A program made the translations under genes and the position numbers. A stretch of DNA of 64,000 bases from Frigoribacterium sp. (GTDB lineage: Bacteria; Actinomycetota; Actinomycetes; Actinomycetales; Microbacteriaceae): contig JANYEI010000038.1 in NCBI GenBank assembly GCA_025363205.1, forward strand, positions 1-64,000. The letters run 5' to 3'. Of this stretch, positions 54,301 to 61,016 are shown piece by piece; position 1 is the stretch's first letter; every line of letters starts with the position of its first letter. A model generated the notes under the pieces. It was not told where the DNA came from, did no database searches, and saw only the letters and a list, made by a program, of their open reading frames with translations.

Positions 54301-54733
54301 GGAGCAGCGCGGTGATCTTCGCGTGCCGGGCGAGTTTGGTGTCGTAGACCTCGTAGCGGCCCTCGCGATTTCGCACGATGAAGTCCGCATAGCCGAGGAA
54401 TCTCCCGTCGAAGAACGCAGCCTGGTAGACGGCGGCGGCGTTTCTCGCGAAAGCCGCGGTGGTGAGCTCGACCACCTCGGACGGGTCCGTCGAGCGATCC
54501 GGTCGCGGAATCTCCACCACAGTGACCCGCGACCTGAGCTGCTCGAGAAACCGTTGTTCGTGCCGATCGCCGAGACGGGCAGCACGCTCGAGCATCTCAT
54601 CCGTCGTCACCGGTGGAGGCTCGATACGACCAAGGTGCGCGTCCAGCCTGCGCATCACCGCCCATTCACAGCCGGCCGCCGCAGTGAGGTCGGATGCCGA
54701 GTAAACGACGGTACCGTCGGAGAGCAGGAACAT
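51332..54733 (-). CDS. TM0106-family RecB-like nuclease fused to superfamily 1 helicase
   Basis: About 1133 residues. The N-terminal part is RecB-like: DLTAAAGCEWAVMRRLD, then GYADFIVRNREGRYEVYDTK with the PD-(D/E)xK Asp and Glu-x-Tyr-Asp-x-Lys. A Cys cluster CGRCAVCEEQ may bind metal. FFDFEGDPL begins an RNase H-like exonuclease segment. The C-terminal third is a helicase: Walker A VQGPPGTGKTWNG (about 760), LLVIDEAGQYSLA, LLGDPQQLPQ, TVDKFQGREA and NRLTVAISRAQWA. Such proteins resemble Dna2/Cas4-helicase fusions; DNA repair or defence roles are possible. Start at ATG 54733; the frame opens further upstream without support. Confidence 0.9.
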   Translation of the reverse strand: MFLLSDGTVVYSASDLTAAAGCEWAVMRRLDAHLGRIEPPPVTTDEMLERAARLGDRHEQRFLEQLRSRVTVVEIPRPDRSTDPSEVVELTTAAFARNAAAVYQAAFFDGRFLGYADFIVRNREGRYEVYDTKLARHAKITALLQLAAYGEQLQRLGIPTGETVSLILGDDSISEHRLVDILPVYRRRRARLEVLVDERVADSAATEWGDSRYVACGRCAVCEEQVQSHRDLLLVAGLRVTQRARLLEAGISTIEQLAASTASVPGLSESVLSALREQAAVQLSPGLAWRVVSAAALAAIPDPDPGDIFFDFEGDPLHQEGTEWGLDYLFGLVETDETFRAFWAHNLAQEKQALVDFLEYVTERRRQYPSLHIYHYASYERTHLLSIAARHGAGEEAVDDLLRSGVLVDLYPIVKQSMRVGSRSYSLKKLEPLYMGTRGRSGVATAVDSITEYVRSRDLLDFGDTDAAARILAEIATYNEYDCISTLALRDWLLARAAESGIVPAGVPDLALDVPLHDPDPVYVELAAIVAGFPAGERTADQSALALASAAIDYHRREGKSFWWDHYARLVAPLEDWSDTRNVFVVESAEIVRGWGIEGRARTQSRELRLIGTAAPGSSFGGADAPWMVYDPPFPPIDAGRDPGARVTHCRTSVVVALDGSLLLTERLRSGASTYDQLPLALMPSSPPNPGTQVTAISEWGRALLDAYPQLMSNAALDILRRVPSRGCVDDPATTTTTTTGTIAERIRDAVLALDHSFLAVQGPPGTGKTWNGARVIADLVQNHGWRVGVVAQSHATVENMLAAVVAAGLDPARVGKKPRAGAESEGTTWTRLTDSTLGEFTELPGFVVGGTAWSFSNAARIPRGSLDLLVIDEAGQYSLAATIAASVSATRLLLLGDPQQLPQVSQGMHPEPVDVSALGWLSDGHDVLPPEFGFFLDKSHRMHPAVCTPVSELSYEGRLHAVPSDRVLAGIAPGLHPVPVVAHDNSTRSLEEANAVLAIVRDVIGRAWTSAGHTSALAPNNVIVVAPYNAQVQLLRETLDAAGFESVPVGTVDKFQGREAAISIVSLAASSATDVPRGLEFLLLANRLTVAISRAQWAAWLVYSPAITDSLPTNVAALAQLSAFIRLIDPDS

Positions 54734-54915
54734 GGGGCATCCTCGTGGTCGGTGTCTTTCCAGTATGGAGTGGACTGACGACACCCGTGCGGCGGGCCAG
54801 CGATGCGATGCGGAACCCCGCGGACGGGGGTACAGCGCGGGCTAGATTGCTCTGCATCTTCGCTTGTAAACTCAAATCGTGCCCAGTTCAGACGGGTGCA
54901 TCCGGGGGAATCATC

Positions 54916-56277
54916 GTGTCACTCGCTCTGCATTCGGATACCGAGGCACAAGCCGCGGTACCGTCACGAAGAAGTGCTGTTCGCGGTGTAAGGCAGCCGA
55001 CCGCCGACTCCGCGCCCGTCACTGAATCCGCTGCAGAGCCCCCGGCCGTCCTGATCGCACCCGGCTGGTACGCAGACCCGGCGGGAAGTGCACAGTGCCG
55101 CTGGTGGGATGGAACAGCGTGGACCACGAAGTTGAGTGGGGAGACTGCGCTCGAATCGGCTGCTGAGGGTGCGCTTGGTCTCGTCGACGAAGCTGCCGTT
55201 GTTGCCGAAACTGCCGTTGTTGCCGAAACTGCGGTGGTGGCGCCTGCCGTACCGCTGAGTCGTCGCCAGTTGCGTGAGCTCATCGGAGCGCTGACAACCG
55301 CACCGGTGCTGAGCGACGCGGATGCTCTCTCGCCCGTCGAGGCACTGTCTGAGTCTCCACCGGCCGAGAGTGAATCCACCGACGTTCCCGCGCCGGTGCA
55401 GCCTGCTCTGCCTACTCCGCCTACTCTGCCTACTCTGACGGCTCCGCCCGCCGACCCGCCGTTGTCCGCGCTGACCTTTTCCCGCGGCGCCCTCGGCTTC
55501 AGGCTTCCCCCTGACCCCTTTGCCACGCTGTCCGCCGCGGTCGAGGCAACCCCGCAGCCGTTCGTTTCTCGTTCACCCACCGCCGTGGTCCCCGGTGCGA
55601 AATTCGCGATCTCGGCGCGCTCGACGACAGCCGCAGTCTGGCTATTCGCCCTTCTCCCGGTCGTTCACGCGGCCGCCGTCTGGCTCATCTTTGGGCTGCT
55701 CGATCTCGGTGCCGATCCCGTCATCCACTATTCGGTACTCGCAGCGCCCCTCTTCCTCTACCCGGTGCTCGCGTTTATCGACGGTCGCGAGCTGCGCGCC
55801 CGGGGGTTCTCACGAACCGCCTCCGCGGTGCTCGCCCTCGTTCCGCCTCTGTACCTCCTGGTGCGTGCCATCCGGGTCGGCGCGGCAGGCGTGGTGCCGC
55901 TGCTTCTCAGCCTCCTGCTTCAGGCTGCCGCCGTTTCTTTCCTGTTGTTGCAACTGCCGGCCGTTTTCGCGCTCGTGCCGCTCAGCGCGCCCGATGCGGC
56001 CACACCGGGCGTGGTCATCAGCTCACCGATCACCGTCGCGCAGCGGGCCGCCGAGCTCACTCCCTCTGGAATGGCTGCGGAGCTCACGCGCCAGACGCTC
56101 GCGAAGAATCTCGCCTTCTCGTCGATCAACTGCCCGCCGATCCCGGTGACTCTCGACGGCACCTCTGTTTCCTGTGTCGGCACCCTCGCGTCGGTGAAGA
56201 TGAAACTTACCGTCGTGATCGACTCGGCATTGCCGAACTCCGCATTCGCTCTGGTGAGTGAAGCGCCAGCCGTCTGA
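54916..56277 (+). CDS. DUF2510 domain membrane protein
   Basis: About 453 residues from a GTG at 54916 preceded by GGGGGA. The DUF2510 motif APGWYADPAG, RWWDGTAWT lies at 48-70. A long Ala/Val/Pro/Glu-rich linker follows, containing an 18-bp duplication (AVVAET repeated, 55193-55228) and a 9-bp repeat of TPP/TLP (55402-55437). About five membrane segments (around 240-375) precede a C-terminal extracytoplasmic domain with two Cys (NCPPIPVTLDGTSVSCVG) likely to form a disulfide. Function unknown. Confidence 0.82.
   Translation: MSLALHSDTEAQAAVPSRRSAVRGVRQPTADSAPVTESAAEPPAVLIAPGWYADPAGSAQCRWWDGTAWTTKLSGETALESAAEGALGLVDEAAVVAETAVVAETAVVAPAVPLSRRQLRELIGALTTAPVLSDADALSPVEALSESPPAESESTDVPAPVQPALPTPPTLPTLTAPPADPPLSALTFSRGALGFRLPPDPFATLSAAVEATPQPFVSRSPTAVVPGAKFAISARSTTAAVWLFALLPVVHAAAVWLIFGLLDLGADPVIHYSVLAAPLFLYPVLAFIDGRELRARGFSRTASAVLALVPPLYLLVRAIRVGAAGVVPLLLSLLLQAAAVSFLLLQLPAVFALVPLSAPDAATPGVVISSPITVAQRAAELTPSGMAAELTRQTLAKNLAFSSINCPPIPVTLDGTSVSCVGTLASVKMKLTVVIDSALPNSAFALVSEAPAV
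55193..55228. repeat. 18-bp tandem repeat in the DUF2510 protein linker
   Basis: CTGCCGTTGTTGCCGAAA occurs twice in a row with a diverged third copy after it (CTGCGGTGGTGGCGCCTG). It remains in frame, extending a low-complexity linker. Confidence 0.9.
55402..55437. repeat. 9-bp tandem repeat in the DUF2510 protein linker
   Basis: Four units of CCTRCTCYG encode repeated Pro-Ala/Thr-Leu/Pro. Simple low-complexity expansion in the linker. Confidence 0.8.
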
Positions 56278-56353
56278 CCGTGTTCTCGATCTGACGGGGA
56301 TGGCCGCGATGGTCCCGACCGCCTAACGGACAGACCCGACGACGCATCCGCAA

Positions 56354-57274
56354 TCAGACGAAGCGGATGCCGGCCTGAAGTCGAGTGCGCAGGTCGAACA
56401 GCTCGTTGCCGCCGATCACCCGCGTGCCTGGCACGCCGTCACGCAGCAGAACGGGCAGCATGGACTGGCGGGCGATCACGGTGGAGGCACCGCGGATAGC
56501 CCCGAGCACGGTGTACGGTTCGTCGAGTGCCTCATCGGGAAGCACGATCAGCAGCGCTGTGAACTTGACCCGTGAGGCTCTAGACACAACCCTGGCCCGC
56601 ACCCCGAGGTCGTGCATCGGGCGGGCCTCTCCGAGGGGCTTCCCGAGCAGCTCGCCGCGCCTGCTACGTACCGGCTCGCCGTAGTCCTCGGACAGGATCG
56701 CGAATAGTCCGGTTGGACCGAGCACTACGTGATCGATCTTCTCCTCGGGAGCACCGGTGCTCACGTCGTGCCAGATGGTGAATCCAATACCGAGCGCCGC
56801 GAGCGTTCGCGCCGTCGCTTCTTCGGCGAGAGCATCCGCCAGCAGATGCCGCAGGTCCATCGGAGCCGAGCGAACCAGGGAGGGCTCGTAAGGATCCTCG
56901 AGCGGCTCTCCCCTGCCCACCCACTCGCGCATTAACACGAGATAGCGTTCCCGTCTCCAGCCCCCCGGATGCCCGTAGGACCGTGCGCGCGGGCGGGTGT
57001 CTGCCTGCTTCGGCCTCGATTGCGGAGCCCAGGTTGACGCAGCGTCATCGCTTCGCGATGCCGGTCGACCGCGATCGTACGCCGCGCGCTCATCGGGGTC
57101 ACCGACACGTTCCCACGCGACCTGCACGGAGGTGAAGCGCGCCGCGTCTCCCCCGGTGTCGGGATGCGTCTCCCGCATCAGGCGCCGATAAGCACGACGC
57201 AGGTCATCCTGGCTCGCCGTCGAGCTCACGCCGAGCACCTCGTAGGGTGTCGCTGAGATCGGACTGTCGGGCAT
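56354..57274 (-). CDS. J-domain protein with C-terminal NERD-like domain
   Basis: A 306-residue protein starting at ATG 57274. The J-domain occupies about 8-70: TPYEVLGVSSTASQDDLRRA, the HPD tripeptide at 37-39 (ETHPDTGG), and ERAAYDRGRP, so it can stimulate a DnaK ATPase. A basic linker follows. From about 145 a NERD-like (nuclease-related) region reads EEATARTLAALG, WHDVSTGAPEEKIDHVVLGP, TGLFAILSE. The Asp-His-Val-Val stretch matches the core strand of NERD nucleases. No zinc-finger or client-binding DnaJ parts are present. The role is unknown; chaperone recruitment to a DNA-related target is inference. Confidence 0.8.
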   Translation of the reverse strand: MPDSPISATPYEVLGVSSTASQDDLRRAYRRLMRETHPDTGGDAARFTSVQVAWERVGDPDERAAYDRGRPASRSDDAASTWAPQSRPKQADTRPRARSYGHPGGWRRERYLVLMREWVGRGEPLEDPYEPSLVRSAPMDLRHLLADALAEEATARTLAALGIGFTIWHDVSTGAPEEKIDHVVLGPTGLFAILSEDYGEPVRSRRGELLGKPLGEARPMHDLGVRARVVSRASRVKFTALLIVLPDEALDEPYTVLGAIRGASTVIARQSMLPVLLRDGVPGTRVIGGNELFDLRTRLQAGIRFV

Positions 57275-57492
57275 GACGGGCTTTCCGCTGGGTGGATCGG
57301 CGAAGTGTTTCGGTGCTTTTGTCTTCTGCACCACCACATCAAGATAGCGAAAACTTGCTGGGATCGACGTGAGTGCGCCTTGGAGATGTGACGGGGGCTC
57401 GCTTCGGATTCGCCGGCCCGCGCGCGCACTCGACTCATTCACAGCTGTAACCGGTGGGTAATACCCGGCTGCTGAGGATAGGTTTCACTGTT

Positions 57493-57993
57493 ATGACTCT
57501 CAGCGACAGCCCTCTCGGCGACATCCCCCTCACGACCATCGACGGTGCGTCGACCACTCTCACCGACCTCGGTGACAAGGTCTACCTCGTCGTCAACGTC
57601 GCCTCTCGATGTGGGCTCGCCCCCCAGTACGAGAAGCTCGAAGAGTTGCAGAAGACGTATGCACAGCGCGGTTTCAGCGTGCTCGGCTTTCCGAGCAACC
57701 AGTTTCTGCAGGAACTCGGCAGCGAAGATGCCATCAAGCAGTACTGCTCGACCACGTGGGGAGTCACCTTCCCGATGTTCGAGAAGACGAAGGTGAACGG
57801 CAAGAACGCACACCCTCTCTACACCGAGCTCACCAAGTCCTCCGACTCTGCGGGCAAGGCAGGCAAAGTCAAGTGGAACTTCGAGAAGTTTGTGATTACC
57901 CGCGACGGCGCGGTGCATCGTTTCCGTCCGACGACGCAGCCGGATGCCCCGGAGATTGTCTCGCTGATCGAAGCCTCGCTTCCCGTCGCCTAG
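57493..57993 (+). CDS. glutathione peroxidase family protein
   Basis: A 166-residue thioredoxin-fold peroxidase that reduces peroxides, in actinobacteria usually with thioredoxin or mycothiol rather than glutathione. The peroxidatic residue is Cys40 (VNVASRCGL) in place of selenocysteine; FPSNQF (Gln70) and the KWNFEKFVI Trp-Asn complete the catalytic tetrad. Start at ATG 57493 (MTLSDSPLG); the frame opens 13 codons earlier. Its stop overlaps the convergent hypothetical gene by four bases. Confidence 0.93.
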   Translation: MTLSDSPLGDIPLTTIDGASTTLTDLGDKVYLVVNVASRCGLAPQYEKLEELQKTYAQRGFSVLGFPSNQFLQELGSEDAIKQYCSTTWGVTFPMFEKTKVNGKNAHPLYTELTKSSDSAGKAGKVKWNFEKFVITRDGAVHRFRPTTQPDAPEIVSLIEASLPVA

Positions 57994-58442
57994 TTCGGGG
58001 CGGCCGGGCCGTGCTGGCCAGTGGAATCAAACCGATAGTCGTCCGGTGCAAACCACCGCACCCCTCGGCTGTGGCTGACGAGGATGGCCCGCATGTGGAG
58101 TTCGGTACCCCCGAATGCCGTGTCGAGAGCGCCGGCCCAGGCCTTATCGGCCGGGCTGAATTGCGACCCGGCGTCGCGTTCGAGCACGACGATCACGGAG
58201 CGGGCGTCCATGCTCTCACCGGCCTGCACGATGTTGCCGACAAGCTGAGGCACCGCGGGATCGGGCATGACCGGCGGGTCGGAGACCGGGATGATGAGCG
58301 GCAACTGCACATTCTTTTCGTCGACGAAGAGGAACCACAGTTGTCTGCGGCAGGCGCGACCGACGAGCGCAGAGATCCGTTGTTCAATCAGCGAATCACT
58401 GGCGAGCGGCTGGGTAACGGTGTCTTCATAGTGGGGTTTCAT
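57990..58442 (-). CDS. conserved-looking hypothetical protein (150 aa)
   Basis: A soluble protein starting MKPHYEDTVTQPLASDSLIE, followed by alternating strands LWFLFVDEKNVQLPLIIPVS and SVIVVLERDAG, and ending with AILVSHSRGVRWFAPDDYRF. The layout of beta-strands and conserved-looking His-Ser-Arg suggests a folded domain, but I do not recognise the family. The start at 58442 is chosen over the open frame to 58616 because the upstream part is low-quality, Arg/Gly-rich sequence. Convergent with the peroxidase gene and divergent from the RecQ-like gene. Confidence 0.65.
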   Translation of the reverse strand: MKPHYEDTVTQPLASDSLIEQRISALVGRACRRQLWFLFVDEKNVQLPLIIPVSDPPVMPDPAVPQLVGNIVQAGESMDARSVIVVLERDAGSQFSPADKAWAGALDTAFGGTELHMRAILVSHSRGVRWFAPDDYRFDSTGQHGPAAPN

Positions 58443-58638
58443 CACGGCAGCGTCGCGCCTCGCGAGGGATACTGGGGAGTGCTGGCCGATTTCTGCGGAC
58501 TGGCCCGCTCGATATCCGCTGTGGAGGAAGGGAGAGTCATCTCCTTCACCGGGTGAATCTCCCGGCAGTCTTCCCCGGAATTTCCTCCGGATGTGCCCAT
58601 CGGTCAGCGCTGTCACCTGTCCCTGTCAAGCTGGGGCA

Positions 58639-60738
58639 ATGACCGACAGCCGCGCCGCCGCCCTCGCCATCCTGCGCATTCTCGTCGGACGTGACGATGC
58701 GGATTTCCATGACGGCCAGTTCGAGGCGATCGAGACGCTGGTAGATGCGCGCCGTCGTGCCCTCGTGGTGCAGCGAACGGGATGGGGCAAGTCTGCGGTG
58801 TACTTTGTGGCGACTCTTCTCCTCCGGCAGCGCGGCGCCGGTCCGACCATCCTCGTCTCCCCGTTGCTTGCGCTCATGCGTGACCAGGTGGCCGCGGCAT
58901 CCCGGGCGGGTGTGCGCGCGGTCGCCATCAACTCCGCCAATGCCCATGAGTGGGTGGAGGTAGAAGACAAGCTGCGCTCCGACGAAGTCGACGTGCTGCT
59001 CGTCTCGCCGGAGAGGCTGAACAACCCTGCCTTCCGTGATGAGCAGCTCCCCACCCTGGTCGCACGCGCAGGCCTGCTCGTGGTGGACGAGGCGCACTGT
59101 ATCTCTGACTGGGGCCACGATTTCCGCCCAGACTATCGGCGGTTGCGCGACCTTATCGCGAAGCTGCCGACGGGCGTTCCGGTGCTCGCGACCACGGCGA
59201 CGGCCAATAGCCGGGTGGTGGCGGATGTCGCGGAGCAGCTCGGCAGCTCCGACGGGTCACCCGACTCCGCGGTTGTCACGATCCGCGGGCCTCTCGCTCG
59301 CACCTCACTGCGCCTCGGCGTACTGAGGTTGGTCGATTCGAAAGCCAGACTGGCGTGGGTACTCTCCCACCTCGCTGAGCTACCCGGCAGCGGGATCATC
59401 TACGCGCTCACCGTCTCCTCCGCGGAGGACGTCGCGCGACTGTTGCGCGAGGCCGGGCACGAAGTGCATGCGTACACGGGTCGCACCGACCCTGCCGAGC
59501 GTGAGCAACTCGAGCAGAGACTCAAATCCAACGACGTCAAAGCGCTGGTAGCCACGAGCGCCCTCGGGATGGGCTTCGATAAGCCCGACCTCGGGTTCGT
59601 TCTCCATCTCGGCGCTCCCTCGTCGCCCGTCGCCTACTACCAACAGGTTGGTCGTGCCGGTCGCGCAACGGAAAATGCCGATGTGCTTCTGCTTCCCGGA
59701 GCGGAGGACGAGGCGATCTGGCACTACTTCGCCACCTCCTCGATGCCGGTGGAAGAGAAGGCCCTTGCGGTGATCGAAGCCCTCGGCGCCACTGCGCTGT
59801 CGACGGCGGCGATCGAAGCACGAGTCGACCTGCGACGCACGCCACTGGAGCTTCTCCTCAAAGTGCTGGATGTCGATGGCGCCGTACGACGGGTCAGGGG
59901 CGGGTGGGTGTCGACCGGCGAGCCCTGGACCTACGACGCCGAACGGTATGAGCGCATCGCGTCCGCCCGGGCGGCCGAGCAGCAGTCGATGCTCGACTAT
60001 GAGACCACCACCGGGTGTCGCATGGAATTTCTGCAGCGTGCCCTCGACGATGAGACTGCCGCGCCGTGCGGCCGCTGCGATCGCTGTGCCGGCGCCTGGT
60101 TTCCGGTCGAGGTACAGACGGATGCCGTGACCGCGGCCGGCGCGTCACTCGACCGCGTCGGCGTACCAATCGAACCCCGCGCCCAATGGCCGAGTGCCAT
60201 GGATCGTCTCGGTGTGACCGTGCGCGGAAACATTGCGCTGTCCGAGCGCACCGAGCCGGGCAGGGCGCTGGCGAGGCTCACCGATCTCGGCTGGGGCGGG
60301 TCTCTGAGGCACGTGTTCGCGCCGAGTTCGCCCGATTCACCGGCGAGCCCGGCCGTCATCGCTGCCTGCGTGCGTGTGCTCGCCGACTGGCAGTGGCAGG
60401 AACGGCCGGTGGCAGTGGTGGCAATGCCCTCGAGGCGGCGTCCGTTACTCATCGCGTCCGTAGCCGAGGGCCTTGCGAGCGCCGGGAAGTTGCCGTTCCT
60501 CGGCACACTCGAGTGGGCCGGAGGCGGGCCGATCGGGGATGCAGGCGGAAACAGCGCCTATCGCCTTGCCGGAGTCTGGGAGCGGTTTTCCGCAGCGGGG
60601 ATCGAACTCCCTTCCGGGCCGGTCTTGCTCGTCGACGACCTGGCGGACAGCCGCTGGACGCTCACAGTGGCGGCTCGTGCGCTGCGGCGTGCCGGGGCGG
60701 GTACGGTGCTTCCCTTCGTGCTCGCACTGCGGGCTTAG
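58639..60738 (+). CDS. RecQ-like DNA helicase with phosphoribosyltransferase-like C-terminus
   Basis: About 699 residues. Helicase core: Walker A RTGWGKSAVYF (46-56, with Trp in place of the usual small residue), ILVSPLLALMRDQV, DEAH box VVDEAHCISDWGHDFRPDY (150-153), motif V/VI in TSALGMGFDKPDLGFVLHL and QVGRAGR. A zinc-type cluster CRMEF...CGRCDRC follows. The last 40 residues hold LLVDDLADSRWT (663-674), the PRPP-binding loop of type I phosphoribosyltransferases, as in ComF. The fusion resembles actinobacterial RecQ variants. Unwinds 3'-5' in repair or recombination; the tail's role is unknown. Confidence 0.9.
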   Translation: MTDSRAAALAILRILVGRDDADFHDGQFEAIETLVDARRRALVVQRTGWGKSAVYFVATLLLRQRGAGPTILVSPLLALMRDQVAAASRAGVRAVAINSANAHEWVEVEDKLRSDEVDVLLVSPERLNNPAFRDEQLPTLVARAGLLVVDEAHCISDWGHDFRPDYRRLRDLIAKLPTGVPVLATTATANSRVVADVAEQLGSSDGSPDSAVVTIRGPLARTSLRLGVLRLVDSKARLAWVLSHLAELPGSGIIYALTVSSAEDVARLLREAGHEVHAYTGRTDPAEREQLEQRLKSNDVKALVATSALGMGFDKPDLGFVLHLGAPSSPVAYYQQVGRAGRATENADVLLLPGAEDEAIWHYFATSSMPVEEKALAVIEALGATALSTAAIEARVDLRRTPLELLLKVLDVDGAVRRVRGGWVSTGEPWTYDAERYERIASARAAEQQSMLDYETTTGCRMEFLQRALDDETAAPCGRCDRCAGAWFPVEVQTDAVTAAGASLDRVGVPIEPRAQWPSAMDRLGVTVRGNIALSERTEPGRALARLTDLGWGGSLRHVFAPSSPDSPASPAVIAACVRVLADWQWQERPVAVVAMPSRRRPLLIASVAEGLASAGKLPFLGTLEWAGGGPIGDAGGNSAYRLAGVWERFSAAGIELPSGPVLLVDDLADSRWTLTVAARALRRAGAGTVLPFVLALRA

Positions 60739-60757
60739 GTTTTCGTTCATCATCATC

Positions 60758-60907
60758 GTGACCACCAATGACATCGCCGGCTATCGCATCGCCGCCATCT
60801 ACGCCATCGACGCCATCTACGGCGAGGTGATGGACCTTACCGTGCGATCGCGCGACATCGGAGCGAGCTTCACGGCCACGCTGCAGTCGGCCCCGCTCGC
60901 CCTCTGA
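60758..60907 (+). pseudogene. truncated YbjQ/UPF0145-like fragment
   Basis: From a GTG at 60758 the frame reads TTNDIAGYRIAAIYAIDAIY, then [19 protein letters not shown], matching the N-terminus of YbjQ-like heavy-metal-binding-domain proteins (usual pattern TTNDIxGYRIxxxxGEVxGLTVRSRNIG). It stops after 49 residues, while intact members have about 100. A 15-bp repeat (GCCATCTACG at 60788-60797 and 60803-60812) enlarges the middle. The fragment lies between the helicase and the phosphoketolase and appears non-functional. Confidence 0.6.
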
Positions 60908-60940
60908 GCCTGGCTTCTCGAAACATCCGTCCGCTCGATC

Positions 60941-60960
60941 TTCGGGACTTTCGTACTGTG
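60941..60960. promoter_or_regulatory. weak DosR-box-like element upstream of phosphoketolase
   Basis: TTCGGGACTTTCGTACTGTG agrees with TTSGGGACTWWAGTCCCSAA at 15 of 20 positions; the left half is perfect and the right half diverged. It lies 57-76 bases before the phosphoketolase start. Confidence 0.35.
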
Positions 60961-61016
60961 CGCGGCGAGCACAGGCGAGTACGGTGCCACACAGGCACGA
61001 CCGAAGCGGAGACCAG

